Shown one piece after another: positions 48,132 through 58,209 of a stretch of 64,000 nt of DNA; within the stretch, counting starts at the first letter, position 1; every line of letters starts with the position of its first letter. A program made the position numbers and the translations under genes. This stretch comes from CAIWHR01 sp963816925. Lineage in GTDB: Bacteria; Pseudomonadota; Gammaproteobacteria; Burkholderiales; Casimicrobiaceae. The stretch is from positions 1 to 64,000 of the forward strand of contig CAWFMY010000007.1 of NCBI GenBank assembly GCA_963816925.1. Reading direction: 5' to 3'. Below the pieces are notes generated by a model. That model saw only the letters and a program-made list of their open reading frames with translations. It was not told where the DNA came from and did not search any database.

Positions 48132-49134
48132 GCGGCCATTCTGACTCGCGCTCGCGATTCCTCGGACGCGTCCCTCGAGCCTGACGGCACGGGGGACTTG
48201 TCAGCATCGATCGGCGTCATCTCAGTGCGGCTGACGGCATTCGTGGGTGTCTGGACAAGCGTGTCCAGAACCGCGCGGAGTACCTCGTCCAGTCCGATGG
48301 CTTGAGTCGCCCGTTCGTCGAGCCCTCGCTTGTAGAAGAATTCGGCGAGCAAGAGGCGAAATGATCTTGGTCTGAATCCCGTAGTCGTGAATTTCCCATG
48401 GACTCGTGCAGTTGAACAAAGTGACGCACGGGATGCCGGCACCGAGCGCCAGGTGCATCGGCAGACTGTCGCCGCCGACCAGGCAGCGGTGGTTCGTGAT
48501 GTCGCCCAGATGCTCGAGAAGCGAATCGCGATGCGGCAGGACGTTGACGCGCAGCCCTAGCGCCTGGAGTGCCGCCTTGAGATCGTCGTAGTGTGCCCAG
48601 TTCTTCATCGGCCATACCGGGCCGGCGAACGGCGCAATGGCGACGTCCCCGACGAGATCGGTCTCGCACAGCCTGCGGCAAGACATAGCGGTCGTTCTCG
48701 AAGCGGAATCCAAGCCCCTCGAAGATGAGCTGTTGATAGCTTCGGCGGTTGAGCAGTTTCAACTCGTCCGCTTTCTGCCTGCCGTGGACGCTGATCAGGC
48801 TCATGTCGAACCAGCGTCGCGCGTCGTCCGTATATCGCACGCATTCGTCACTGATCGAGGTATGCTCCAAATACCTGTTTGCAGCGAATGTCTGCGCGCA
48901 AATGCCGCTACTTCCTTTTCGTCCTCCAGATTGATCACGAGGTCGTATTCGGTATCCTGGGCCAGCGACCGGTTCTCCCACGCAATGCAGCGAAGCGTAG
49001 GCGAGAGACGCACCTAGCAGGACGAGATTGCTGGATGCGGTTATCCAGGTGATGTCGCCCTCGAGTCGCCGCAACAGGCATGTCGTGCGGACTACGTCGC
49101 CGGTCGCGTTGAGCTTCAGAATCAGGACATTCAT
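48128..49134 (-). CDS. GT9 (heptosyltransferase-like) glycosyltransferase, frameshifted
   Basis: About 335 residues. MNVLILKLNATGDVVRTTCL (typical GT9 start), ITWITASSNLVLLG, DTEYDLVINLEDEKEVA (second frame), LLNRRSYQQLIFEGLGFRFE, VAIAPFAGPVWPMKNW (donor loop), NHRCLVGGDSLPMHLALGAG (GDSxxMHxA signature) and IPCVTLFNCTSPWEIHDYG. Shifts near 49000, 48800, 48690 and 48380; the C-terminus ends at 48128, overlapping the next ATG. Such enzymes transfer heptose or related sugars. Its own ATG overlaps the previous stop as ATGA (49131-49134). Confidence 0.84.
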
Positions 49135-50863
49135 GACTTGATCGCGCTAACCGACGGTTGGCACTGCAGCACTGTCCGCGTACGCGCGGACAAGTAGGCG
49201 GTCGACTGCTTCCAGCGTGAGTACGGCATGGATCTCGCGAATGTAGTTTCTTCTTCCGCTTTCGTGGTCGGCGATGATGGAGGAAAGGAAGTCGGCGTTC
49301 CAGTAGGGCATGCGGCGGGTTTGAGCATCGGTGAGCACGTCGCGTATATAGGGCGCGAATTCCCGCCGGAACCATTTTCGGTAGGGCAGGAACTTGTGAA
49401 GACCAAGGAGGCCGGTCCGCGAAAGCGACCCAATTGCAGCTGTCGAATCTTCCAAGCCAGTGTGGCAGTCCGTCCGTGTCCATGTAATCGAGCTTGAACG
49501 TCGCCTCACAGAATAACCGCCGCGCGAACGCCAACGGGCCGCGCTCTCTCCACACCAGGCCTCGGTCGGTCGGGATGGCTGCCAGCGTCGGATTGCTTTC
49601 GCTGATGAGCTTGAGCGCAGATGGCGGGGACGTACGGGACCGGGCCGGGGCCTGGTACGCCAGCTGAACCAGCTGGTTGTCGAGATAGGGTGTGCGAAAC
49701 GTGAGCTGCGATCGTCCCGCGGCGAGAGTGCCAAACAGATGCCACGGAATCTCCTCGAACGCCGCATGCGTTACCGGGTGGACGAGCCGCCTCGATTCCT
49801 CTGCCGCACATCGGGCCATCGCGCCGCGAAAGCCCGGATCGAGCAAGGCTTCCGTCAAACCGAGCGGCTTGAACGTGGACATGCTTCGCAGAATCTCGCT
49901 GCCGAAGTTGCCGGTCAGTCGAATCGGTGCGAGCTGCGTTGCCAGGCCGGTCAGATAGATCTCGTGAGCCCCGAGGGCGCCGGCGCATCCATCGGTGACG
50001 AACACGGTCCTGTCGACGTAGTCGCCGTAGTTGGCCACGAAATCCGCTCCGATTCGCAAGCGTGCGGTGTTCAAGCCCGCATGCCCTGGCGATGCGACCG
50101 GCGAGCCGTGACATCGAGCGTGTCCCCCGTGAGCCCTCCGAACGTGTAGCAGATGGGCTCAACGCCGGTGCTGGCGAGGCACGCCATGATCATCCGGGTG
50201 TCGAGGCCTCCGGTGAGCGATATTCCGATCCTCGAGTCCGATTTCAGATAGCCGGGCAGCACACTTCTGAACGAGTCCGCGAACGCCGAGTCGAACGCCG
50301 CCTCGGACAGAATCGGTTGCGAAGCCCAAGTGTCCGGCACGAAATAGCGTCGCTTCGAGCGGACGAGGCGCTCGTTCGAAGGTCCACAGCGAGCCGCCGG
50401 GAAGCAAATGCAAGTTGCGGAATAACGTCCGATCGTGCAGCACGCTGCCGTAGACAAGAATTGTGCGACACCTTCGTCGTCGAGTTCTCGCAATTCGGGA
50501 ATGATTCGCAACAGCGCTTTTGCTTCGCTTGCGAAGTAACGGTGTCTCTGCCTTGAAGATGATATATCCGCTCGCTGCCATAACGGTCATTGAACAGCAA
50601 CGCGCGATTGCGGTTCCGATCGATCAGTAGACCGCTGAAGAGCCCATTCAGCGCGGCAACGAAGGACTCGCCCTCGACCTCATAGCGTTGAAACGAATGC
50701 GCGCACATCGAGAACGTCGCCGGGACCTCGAACGTATCGTGAGTGGCCGGTCAACCCGGTTGGTGGAAGCACTCACCGGAGAAGAGGAGGATTCCCTTGT
50801 CAGCGGTAAACTCGACTGACGCGCCGAGAATGATCCCTTGTGCGCAATCCACCCGCCGTACAC
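49131..50863 (-). CDS. Asparagine-synthetase-like protein (AsnB family), frameshifted, N-terminus unclear
   Basis: Reconstructed about 575 residues. The N-terminal part reads GESFVAALNGLFSGLLIDR, RALLFNDRYGSERIYHL and NLHLLPGGSLWTFE (glutaminase-fold segments, but no MCG start seen), then RIGISLTGGLDTRMIMA (PP-loop, SxGGxD) and ICYTFGGLTGDTLDV, FVTDGCAGALGAHEIYLTGL, LTFRTPYLDNQLVQLAYQAP (synthetase-domain end), ending VSAIKS. Shifts near 50530, 50420, 50340, 50080 and 49440. The N-terminal nucleophile cysteine is not identified, so the glutaminase site may be lost or the start misread. A second, complete family member is at 53172-55093. Probably amidates a uronic acid. Confidence 0.75.
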
Positions 50864-50908
50864 GCCAAGTGCAGGGGCGAAAGAGGTCCCCGCTTCATAG
50901 GCTCTGAT

Positions 50909-50931
50909 GGGTCATGCACCGATCATGACCC
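50909..50931. promoter_or_regulatory. Perfect 8-base inverted repeat
   Basis: GGGTCATG (50909-50916) and CATGACCC (50924-50931) around a 7-base loop, in the 260-base gap between the AsnB-like gene and the acyltransferase gene. No T-tract; could be a terminator stem or a binding site. Confidence 0.4.
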
Positions 50932-51123
50932 GAACGAGGCGTTGGCACTCGTCCGGAGATCCGGGGCCGACGATTCCGACGATTCCTGGCATATAACGTC
51001 AGGCTCGGTTGGGCGAGGACAGCGGCGCAACGGATGCTGTGATCCCATGCGCTGGAGGTGGTCGTATCGACGCAGCATCGGTTGATCACGCGTCGGGCGT
51101 TCTCGCCGGACCCCTTCGCCATC

Positions 51124-51998
51124 TCAGTCCGCACGCAGCCCCCGCCACGCGCTGCGCGCGCGCTTCAAGGAGTTCTTAAGTCCCGGGGGGAGCATTGCCT
51201 TCCAGCCGCGATGCGCTCCGCATTTGAGCGCCAAGTCGCCCTTCCAGCTGAGCGATACGTAGTAGCGAGGCAACGAAATCTTCTGAAATCCACAGTGGCG
51301 CTTGAACGCTGCGAGCGAATCGTCACTCCAATAGTAGTAGATCAAATAGGGGAGATGCCGTTGCGCACATACTTCCACAGTCTTGGCGATTAAAGCGTTG
51401 TTGGGAGACTTGTTGCGATGACTGATGCTTGATATGACCTGACCCGTCAACCCAAAGCGGCCGGCATCACCGAGCATGACAAACCCGATCATCTCGTCTT
51501 CGAAATAGGCGCCGATCATATGCTCCCGGAACAAAAATCGAGAGAACTGCTTCTTGACGGTTTCGAAGTCTTTTCCATAATGCCAGAATGGGCGGCTCTG
51601 CCGAATGGGCGCTTCATTGAAGATCCGAGTCATTCCCGTAACGAAATCATCGTCAAATGGAGTTTCGCGGACCGTTACGCCCTCTCTTTCGGCTTTTCGT
51701 ATCATGTTTCGTGTTTTTGAACTGATCGTTGTCTTCCACCAGTCCTCGTAAGACGTGATCGGCAGTACGGCAATGTCTTCCCACTCAAGGTGGAACGGAT
51801 GGGTGGGATTGATGTCTGGCATACGTTGCCAGAACGTAAACAGGTCCGCCTTGAGTTCTGTAGACGCCATTAGTGCCGCGATGACCCGTTGCGGGTCCTC
51901 GACATCCTCATACCACTCGTCTTCCAGACTTACGACGGTCAGCGGGCCTCGACTGATTGCAAACGTTTGCCCGGCAACGTCGATGCAATTGACGACAT
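51124..51998 (-). CDS. GNAT-type (FemAB-like) acyltransferase, start unclear
   Basis: The intact 248-residue frame starts MASTELKADLFTFWQRMPD, but the coding pattern continues upstream (VVNCIDVAGQTFAISRG, LTVVSLEDEWYEDVEDPQ), so the real start is probably the ATG at 51998 with one missing base. Other motifs: PFHLEWEDIAVLPI, RNMIRKAEREGVTVRETPFD, FVTGMTRIFNEAPIRQSRPF, GFVMLGDAGRFGLTGQVISS (acyl-CoA site), YLIYYYWSDDSLAAFKRHCG. This matches a GNAT/FemAB-related family common in EPS loci, which may acylate or aminoacylate a sugar. Next gene upstream is a GT2. Confidence 0.78.
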
Positions 51999-52243
51999 CG
52001 GGCCTGCCTTTCGTGAGAGGTGTCCTTGGTGAATATCCTGCTGGCGTCTAAATTGGACGGTGTAGTTACCGGCATGGGTTCCTACCTAAGCGGCGATCAA
52101 AATTCGTCGCTGGCAAATGAAGTTCTTCGACAATCTTCGTTCGACGGTTTCATGTTTGCGCTGCTACCGGCTACGCGCTACTCGACGCGGGAGCTTCCTC
52201 ACCGGGGTGCCCCGCAATCGGTGTTCCGGCCGCGTGCCCGAGG

Positions 52244-53132
52244 CTAACGGCTAACTCCGAATCGATCGGGAAGCAGCTTTCGGAGGCGGTCCATTTGCTC
52301 TTTTCGGTGAAACCGCATCAACTCGGCAGATATCGGACGCTCATGTCGTGTCGCCCAGCACCATACGTAGCCGGAAAGCAGGCAAACGCCCGCCCAGAAT
52401 GTAGGGCTTCTTGGTCGAATTGAAATGTGCTCCGGAATATCTGCCAAACCGGATGCCCACCCAGGAAGTAATCCTTTCTTCCCGTAATGGAAACGCGAGC
52501 CGAGCTCGCTCGTTCCGGCGGTGCCCATTTTCCGATGATGATGGAAGTCCCGATCAGCAAATGATTGTGTCGCCCAGCCTTTCATTCGTGCAGTGGTCAC
52601 GGCTACCCAGTCGATTCCACCACCCTTTATCGGCACGTAGCCGCCGATGTCCTCATAGCAGGCCCGGCGAAAGAGTTGGACCTGCCCATTGACGTGCTGT
52701 ACGTTGATGTAACTGTCCCGGTATGAGTGAAAATCGCCTTCGATGTAGTGCGTCCCGGCAACGCCGAGCTTGGAATTCGCTTCGAACTTGCTAAGCAGGT
52801 ATTCGATGTAGTCGTCGCAGAACGAGACGTCGGCGTCGAGATTGCCGATGACGTCGAATGAGAGCGACTTGACACGGTCGTAGCCGGCGTTGAAAGCGTT
52901 CACTTTAGCGGCAAAGTTGCGTTCCGTGCGTTCGGGAAGGCGAATCAAGCTCCAACCATTCGCGCCCGGGCTGGTACTTTCGGATGAGGTCGTCGGTACC
53001 ATCGGTCGATCCGTCGCTGACGATGATCCAGCGCTTGGGCAGGATCGTTTGCGCAACCACCGATTGCAGCGTCTTCTCGATGAAAGCGGCCTCGTTGCGC
53101 GCCGGCGTGATCAGGACGTAGTCGAGCGGCAT
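52244..53132 (-). CDS. GT2 glycosyltransferase, frameshifted
   Basis: About 296 residues. MPLDYVLITPARNEAAFIEK, VVAQTILPKRWIIVSDGSTD, then a shift near 52960 to RTERNFAAKVNAFNAGYDR, FDVIGNLDADVSFCDDYIE (DxD at 'LDAD') and GGGIDWVAVTTARMKGW. Ends LLPDRFGVSR. Cytoplasmic. 40 bases after the asparagine synthetase gene. Confidence 0.86.
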
Positions 53133-53171
53133 TGCGGGAGATGCGGTGGGGTTCGGCTGGGAAAACGTCGC

Positions 53172-55093
53172 CTACGCCTCGGCCATTTCCAGAGGCCGGG
53201 TGTTGCGGCCCGCCGAGTCGTTGCCGCGAAGCCATTCCTCGAACACGATGAGGCTGAACAGCATCTTGTGGTTGTCGTTGCGGCCCGAGCTGATGTTCGT
53301 CGACCAGGCGGCGAACCGACTCGGGCGTTGAGGAACCGGAACATCAACGATTCGTCGTCGAGAAGATAACGTCCCATGCGGCTGTCGAGGGACTCGTTGA
53401 ACCATGTGTCCACGACGTTGACGGCAAATCCCCGCTTCTTGCGCGCCAGGATCGCGGGAGGAAGGAATCCCTCGCAAACCCTCCGATGCAGCCATTTGCG
53501 TCGACCGCCCGCGGATCTTGAACCTGGCCGGCAGCCGCTCCGCAAATTCGACCACCTCCTTGTCGAGGTAGGGCACGCGGACTTCGAGGCCGTGGGCCAT
53601 GGAGAGCTTGTCGGCATACATCAGCAGTTCGTCCGGCAGCGACGAACGGATTTCCAGCACCTGGAAAGCGCCGAGTTCGTCGCAGCCCTCCATTTCCGGC
53701 GCGAGATCCGCCCACGACTCGCGGATGCTGTCTCCGGCACCGTTGCGGAAGCAGTCCGGGTCTGAACAGGCGTCGACGTCGTCGCCCGGGAGAATCGAAA
53801 ATACATTCTGATAGCGTTGCAGCCGATCCTCGACATCCAGCGAGTACACGCCGCGCTTCAGCGTTTCGTGGCGCGGAAGATGGCGAGATCCCTTCATGAA
53901 CGCTGGCCCGTAGCCACCGCGGAAGCCGCCGCCAGCATCGAGCCGTACTGCACGCCGAGATGGCGCTTGTAGCCGCCGAACAAGTTCGTCCGGCCCCTGA
54001 CCGACCAGCGCGACCTTCACGTCCTGTCGGGCGCGTTCGCAAACGAAATACATCGGAACGATCGACGAGGCCGCGATCGGCTCCTCGAGCATCGCGACGA
54101 TTTGCGGCAGCGACTCCTCGAAGGTCTCGCGGTTGAGCATTATGGTGCAGTTTCGGGACGAAAATAGCGCAGCCGTCTCGGCCGCATCGGTCAGCTCGTC
54201 ATCCTTGAACGCGGTCTTGCCATATCCGACGGTGTAGGTGGGCCACGCGTCGCCGTAAAGCCGCATCAAACCGAGCAGCAGCCCTGAGTCGACTCCGCCG
54301 CTCAGCATCAGGCCGACCGGGACGTCGCTGATCAGGTGCCGCTTCAGCGCCCGCTTGTAGATATCGAGCAGTTGCTCGGCGGCGTCCTCGTCTGTCAGCG
54401 CTGGCGAAAACGGCGTGGGCTGGAATCGATACCAGCGCTCCGTCCTCCAGCTGCCGTTTTCGAATACCGCCATCGTTCCGGGAGCGAGCTTGCGCACGCC
54501 CTGGTGGAGCGTGAGCGGCGACGGCGTGTAGCGATATCGAAGGAACAGATTGACAGCGCGGTGACATCGATCGCCGGCCGGCGCGAATGCGCGGCCAGCA
54601 CCGCGCGCAATTCGGAGCCGAAACTCACGGTGCCGTCATCGACACGAAAATAGACGAGCTTGATGCCCGCCGCGTCACGGGCAATCACCAGGCGCTTGCG
54701 TCGATCATCCCAGATGGCGAGACCGAACATCCCGTTGAGTCGATTCAGTACCTCGGTGCCCCACTGTTTATAGCCGTGAATGATGACCTCGGTATCCGAG
54801 CGCGTGCGAAAGATGTGTCCGAACGACTCGAGCTCGCGTCGAAGCTCGTGGAAATTGTAGATCTCACCGTTGAAAATGACCCAGACCGTTTCCTCCTGAT
54901 CCGACATCGGCTGATGTCCGCCTGCAATATCGATAATCGAAAGGCGGCGAAATCCGAGCCCAACCGGGCCATTTACGTAGTAGCCCTCGTCGTCCGGACC
55001 ACGGTGCGCGATTGATCGCGCCATCGCCTTGACCGTCGCCATCGCGACTGGCTTCGGTTCGCGAAAGTTGTACTGACCGCAGATTCCGCACAT
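53172..55093 (-). CDS. Asparagine synthetase (glutamine-hydrolysing, AsnB-like), frameshifted
   Basis: About 640 residues. The glutaminase domain is complete: MCGICGQYNF (Cys2 nucleophile), AHRGPDDEGYYV, VIFNGEIYNFHELRRE, DTEVIIHGYKQWG, FGSELRAVLAAH; a shift near 54540 leads to KLAPGTMAVFENGSWRTERW, GLMLSGGVDSGLLLGLM (PP-loop), VALVGQGPDEL, and after shifts near 53960, 53500 and 53310 an end of FSLIVFEEWL. Members in EPS loci, including exosortase-A-associated amidotransferases, are thought to amidate uronic acids. Downstream of the alpha/alpha protein by 18 bases. The most intact of the two AsnB-like genes. Confidence 0.86.
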
Positions 55094-55111
55094 GGGCTCG
55101 AAGTCCTGAAT

Positions 55112-56416
55112 TCAGGTGAGTGACTGCGGCGCGAGGGCCGATGGGCCAACAACGGTTGCGGGGGATGCGCGCGGCTGCCACGGCTCGGGCGCAGCATCTT
55201 CGCGTGGCTCCGCGGCCAGAATCTGGCAAAGGCTCCGGAACACCTGGGATTGCGCCCAGCGGTGCATCGGCACGTTGTCCCAACCCATCAGAAGGCGACG
55301 CGCCCGGAAGGAGCCGTCCGGCTTGCGCCACGCGCGAAGCAGATCCGTGAGCGTCGACTCGAAGCGCCGATCGAGTTCGGTATACCGGCCGCGCAACAAC
55401 GTTGCAACGTTGAGGCACTCGGCATAGTCATAGAGCTCTTGCCGGTAAACGGTCAGGCGGGGAGCGACGGCAAAGGGCTTCGGGAGCCCGTCCTCGTCGA
55501 AAAGACTGCGCGCATAGTAGTTCACGCCGTTTTCGATGGCTCGCCGGCAGCCTGGATAATTTGCCAATCGATCGATCTTCGCTAGTGCTTTCAGGACGAA
55601 ACAGGTATGGAAATGATCGACGAAGGTCCGGACACCGTCCATGGCGTAGGGCCAGGATCCGTCGGCGCGTTGCGATTCGAGGACGAAATTGAGATTGCGC
55701 TCCGCGGCCTTTCGGTAGTCGTCGCGCGAGAACCGCTGCGCGGCGCTCGTGAGCAGGAAAGCGCGGTACGCGCTCGCGTTGACGACGCCGCCTTCGGTAT
55801 CGCCAGGGGAGTACCCAGCGCTTGCCGCGGTCGGTGACAGCGCCATGTCACGGAAATCCAGGAACGCATGCTCGGCGATGGATTGCAGGATCGCCAGCCA
55901 ACGCGGGTCCGCATCCAGGACGTAGGCGGCTTCGAATGCCTCGTACATGTAGGGCGTCGACGTGATGAACGGCGTTCCTGCAGGCATCACACCCTTCTGT
56001 GTGACCCAGTCGAACGGATAGCCCCAGGCGTAATGCTGATAGCCGGGACTTCTCGACTTTTCCAGCTCACCGAGAAAATGCACGCCCCGCGCGTGGAATC
56101 GTTCGTCGTTGAACCGGCGCGCCAGCAAGAAAAAGGCCATCGCGTAGTGAGCGTCGGCGATCGGGAACCGCTGCTTGTGCCAAAACAGACCGCGCGCAGA
56201 CGGCAGGAGTGCCTCGCTCGCGATCATCGGCGCGACCGCGGCGATTCCGAGCAATCGGTGCCGATAATAGAGCAGCTTCGCCCAACGTCCGATTGGGCCG
56301 GCGAAGTAACTTTGGTGATCGTAGGATGTCTCGCCGAAGCGATCGAGCCAGGCGACGAAATCGCTCACCACGGCCTCAGGCACGTGGGTCGTCTGTTCGG
56401 TCAGGCGCGCATTCAC
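55112..56416 (-). CDS. Unrecognised alpha/alpha-toroid-like protein of an EPS cluster
   Basis: 434 residues, intact. No named family comes to mind. The pattern of helix pairs (about 12 amphipathic helices, with YDHQSYFAGPIGRWAKLLYY, HYAMAFFLLARRFN, FITSTPYMYEAFEAAYVLD, ERNLNFVLESQRADGSWPY, DHFHTCFVLKALAKID) looks like a six-hairpin or prenyl/cyclase-type (alpha/alpha)6 barrel; the W-PY, DGSWPY motif recalls terpenoid cyclases and polysaccharide lyases with the same fold. No signal peptide. It starts 61 bases after the UDP-glucuronate decarboxylase and precedes AsnB. Possibly a glycosidase, epimerase or lyase acting inside the cell. Confidence 0.72.
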   Translation of the reverse strand: MNARLTEQTTHVPEAVVSDFVAWLDRFGETSYDHQSYFAGPIGRWAKLLYYRHRLLGIAAVAPMIASEALLPSARGLFWHKQRFPIADAHYAMAFFLLARRFNDERFHARGVHFLGELEKSRSPGYQHYAWGYPFDWVTQKGVMPAGTPFITSTPYMYEAFEAAYVLDADPRWLAILQSIAEHAFLDFRDMALSPTAASAGYSPGDTEGGVVNASAYRAFLLTSAAQRFSRDDYRKAAERNLNFVLESQRADGSWPYAMDGVRTFVDHFHTCFVLKALAKIDRLANYPGCRRAIENGVNYYARSLFDEDGLPKPFAVAPRLTVYRQELYDYAECLNVATLLRGRYTELDRRFESTLTDLLRAWRKPDGSFRARRLLMGWDNVPMHRWAQSQVFRSLCQILAAEPREDAAPEPWQPRASPATVVGPSALAPQSLT

Positions 56417-56477
56417 GTCGGTCTACGAATGTCCGGGTTGAGAATGAACAAAGACAGCGCTGGAGGAGACAGCGAAC

Positions 56478-57441
56478 TCAGGTGCGCAGCAAGTTTTCGA
56501 AATACTCGATTGTCTTTGGCAGCCCCTCCTCGAGCGGGATTTTCGGCCGCCAGTCGAGGAGCTTTTCAGCGAGGGAAATGTCGGGCTGTCTCCTTGCATC
56601 GGATCGTCCATCGGCAGCGGCTTCCGGACGATTTTTGATTTCGAGCCCGTCAGCTCGATGATGCGCTCCGCAAGCTCCAGGATCGTGCATTCGGTCGGAT
56701 TCCCGAGATTCGACCCGGGCCCGTAACGTCGTCCGGAGTCTCCATGAGGCGCAACAGGCCATCGACGAGATCATCGACATAGCAAAATGAACGTGTTTGA
56801 GCGCCATCCCCGTAGATCGTGATGTGCTTGCCGTTCAGCGCCTGGACTTACGAAATTCGACACGACGCGACCGTCGTTGCGGTGCATCCGCGGCCCGTAG
56901 GTATTGAAGATCCGCGCTACCTTGATCGGCAACTTATGCTGCCGCTGATAGTCGAAAAACAATGTCTCGGCACACCGCTTTCCCTCGTCGTAGCATGCTC
57001 TAGGCCCTATGGGGTTTACATTGCCCCAATACTCCTCGATCTGCGGATGTACGTGCCGGATCGCCGTAGACCTCCGAGGTCGATGCGTGAAGGATCCTCG
57101 TCTTGACGCGTTTGGCGAGGCCGAGCATGTTGATGGTTCCATTCACGTTGGTCTTGATGGTCTTTATGGGTCATTGTACTGGTAATGAATGGAGAAGCCG
57201 GACACGCCAGATGATAGATGCGGTCGACCTCGAGAAAGATGGGTACGGTGATGTCATGGCGACATGAGTTCGAAACGAACGGATTGTCCGAGAAGGTGCT
57301 GAACATCTTTTTGCGTTCCGGTAAGAAATTATCGATACAAATGACTTCGTGTCCTGCTGTTAGCAGTCGTTCGCACAGATGCGAGCCGAGGAATCCGGCG
57401 CCGCCGGTAACCACCACGCGAACTGTGTCGTAGTTTTTCAT
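56478..57441 (-). CDS. UDP-glucuronate decarboxylase (UXS-like), frameshifted
   Basis: About 320 residues. MKNYDTVRVVVTGGAGFLGS (Rossmann TGGAGFLG), EVICIDNFLPERKKMF, IYHLACPASPF, then shifts near 57170, 57055, 56850 and 56730 leading to HPQIEEYWGNVNPIGPRACY (the diagnostic UXS stretch), YDEGKRCAETLFFDYQ (catalytic YxxxK replaced by Y-DEGKR), KVARIFNTYGPRM, DGRVVSNF and RKPDISLAEKLLDWRPKI-like end. Converts UDP-GlcA to UDP-xylose. No UDP-glucose dehydrogenase of the standard type is in the window. First gene of the long minus-strand run. Confidence 0.84.
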
Positions 57442-58209
57442 GACGTATCGATTCCGTTATTGGTGCTTCGTGCTAATCGAAATGCAAGGGCCCGGTGCAC
57501 AATGTCGTGGCGATACGTGCGACGACCATCATCCGTCGACTCAATCGGCACACTCAATCTGATGCAAGCAATCAGGAGCCCGGCGATGGTCCTCTGGTTA
57601 TCGCGGGGATTCCACGCATCGAGGCACATCCTCCTCGAATTGCTCCGTCAAGCTCGACTCGCACGTGCCATCCTGCTCGAGGCATCGGGAGCCTTACGGG
57701 CAGTTATTCGCCCCGCGCCGAAACGTCGTCACGCATAAGGCGCTGCGCATGAATATATCACGATCGATGGAGTCTCCGGCCCTCAGGAGGCGGGATCCCC
57801 GCCAGGTGGACGTGCCTTCGAGGGGAGATCCCATCGCAAGGTGCACGGTTCGCAGCAGTTGTGCACAATATGTAGCGCCTTGCCGCTTTGCCGATTGATG
57901 CGCAGTTGGTGATCTGGTGATGTTGCGAAGGCAGTTCCTCGGTGGCGCGAAGATCACTTTTGGGGCGAGTTGGACCACGAACTCGACTACCTGCGGCAAT
58001 CGCCGCCCAGCGCGCGTTGGGCTCGGTGCACCATTTCGGTGGGCGGTTGGCCTTGCCCCGCGGCGGCAACAACAGTTCGGTGTTCTTCGCTTGATTGTGC
58101 AAGGGTTTGTAGGAGTCTCGGCGGTAGACAGTCATACAGAATCCATGCCAACCTGCGTGCTGCTGGTCGCTGCCAGGTAGCGCTCTGGTGCATTCAAGTG
58201 AATGAACGC
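57442..58209. other. Long divergent intergenic region, no recognised gene
   Basis: 768 bases between UXS (minus) and GT2 (plus). Short frames on both strands but none with family motifs. AGGAACTGCCTTCGCAA (minus strand, around 57925-57941) has GG-N10-GC and 8 of 12 sigma-54 positions, but lies about 480 bases from the UXS start. This is the most likely control region of the 15-kb minus-strand run. Confidence 0.4.

Noticed and set aside
57925..57941. Partial sigma-54 match on the minus strand
   Set aside because: 8 of 12 positions and nearly 500 bases from the gene start.
57442..58209. Small frames in the 768-base gap as genes
   Set aside because: No family motif, no ribosome site and frames on both strands of similar quality.
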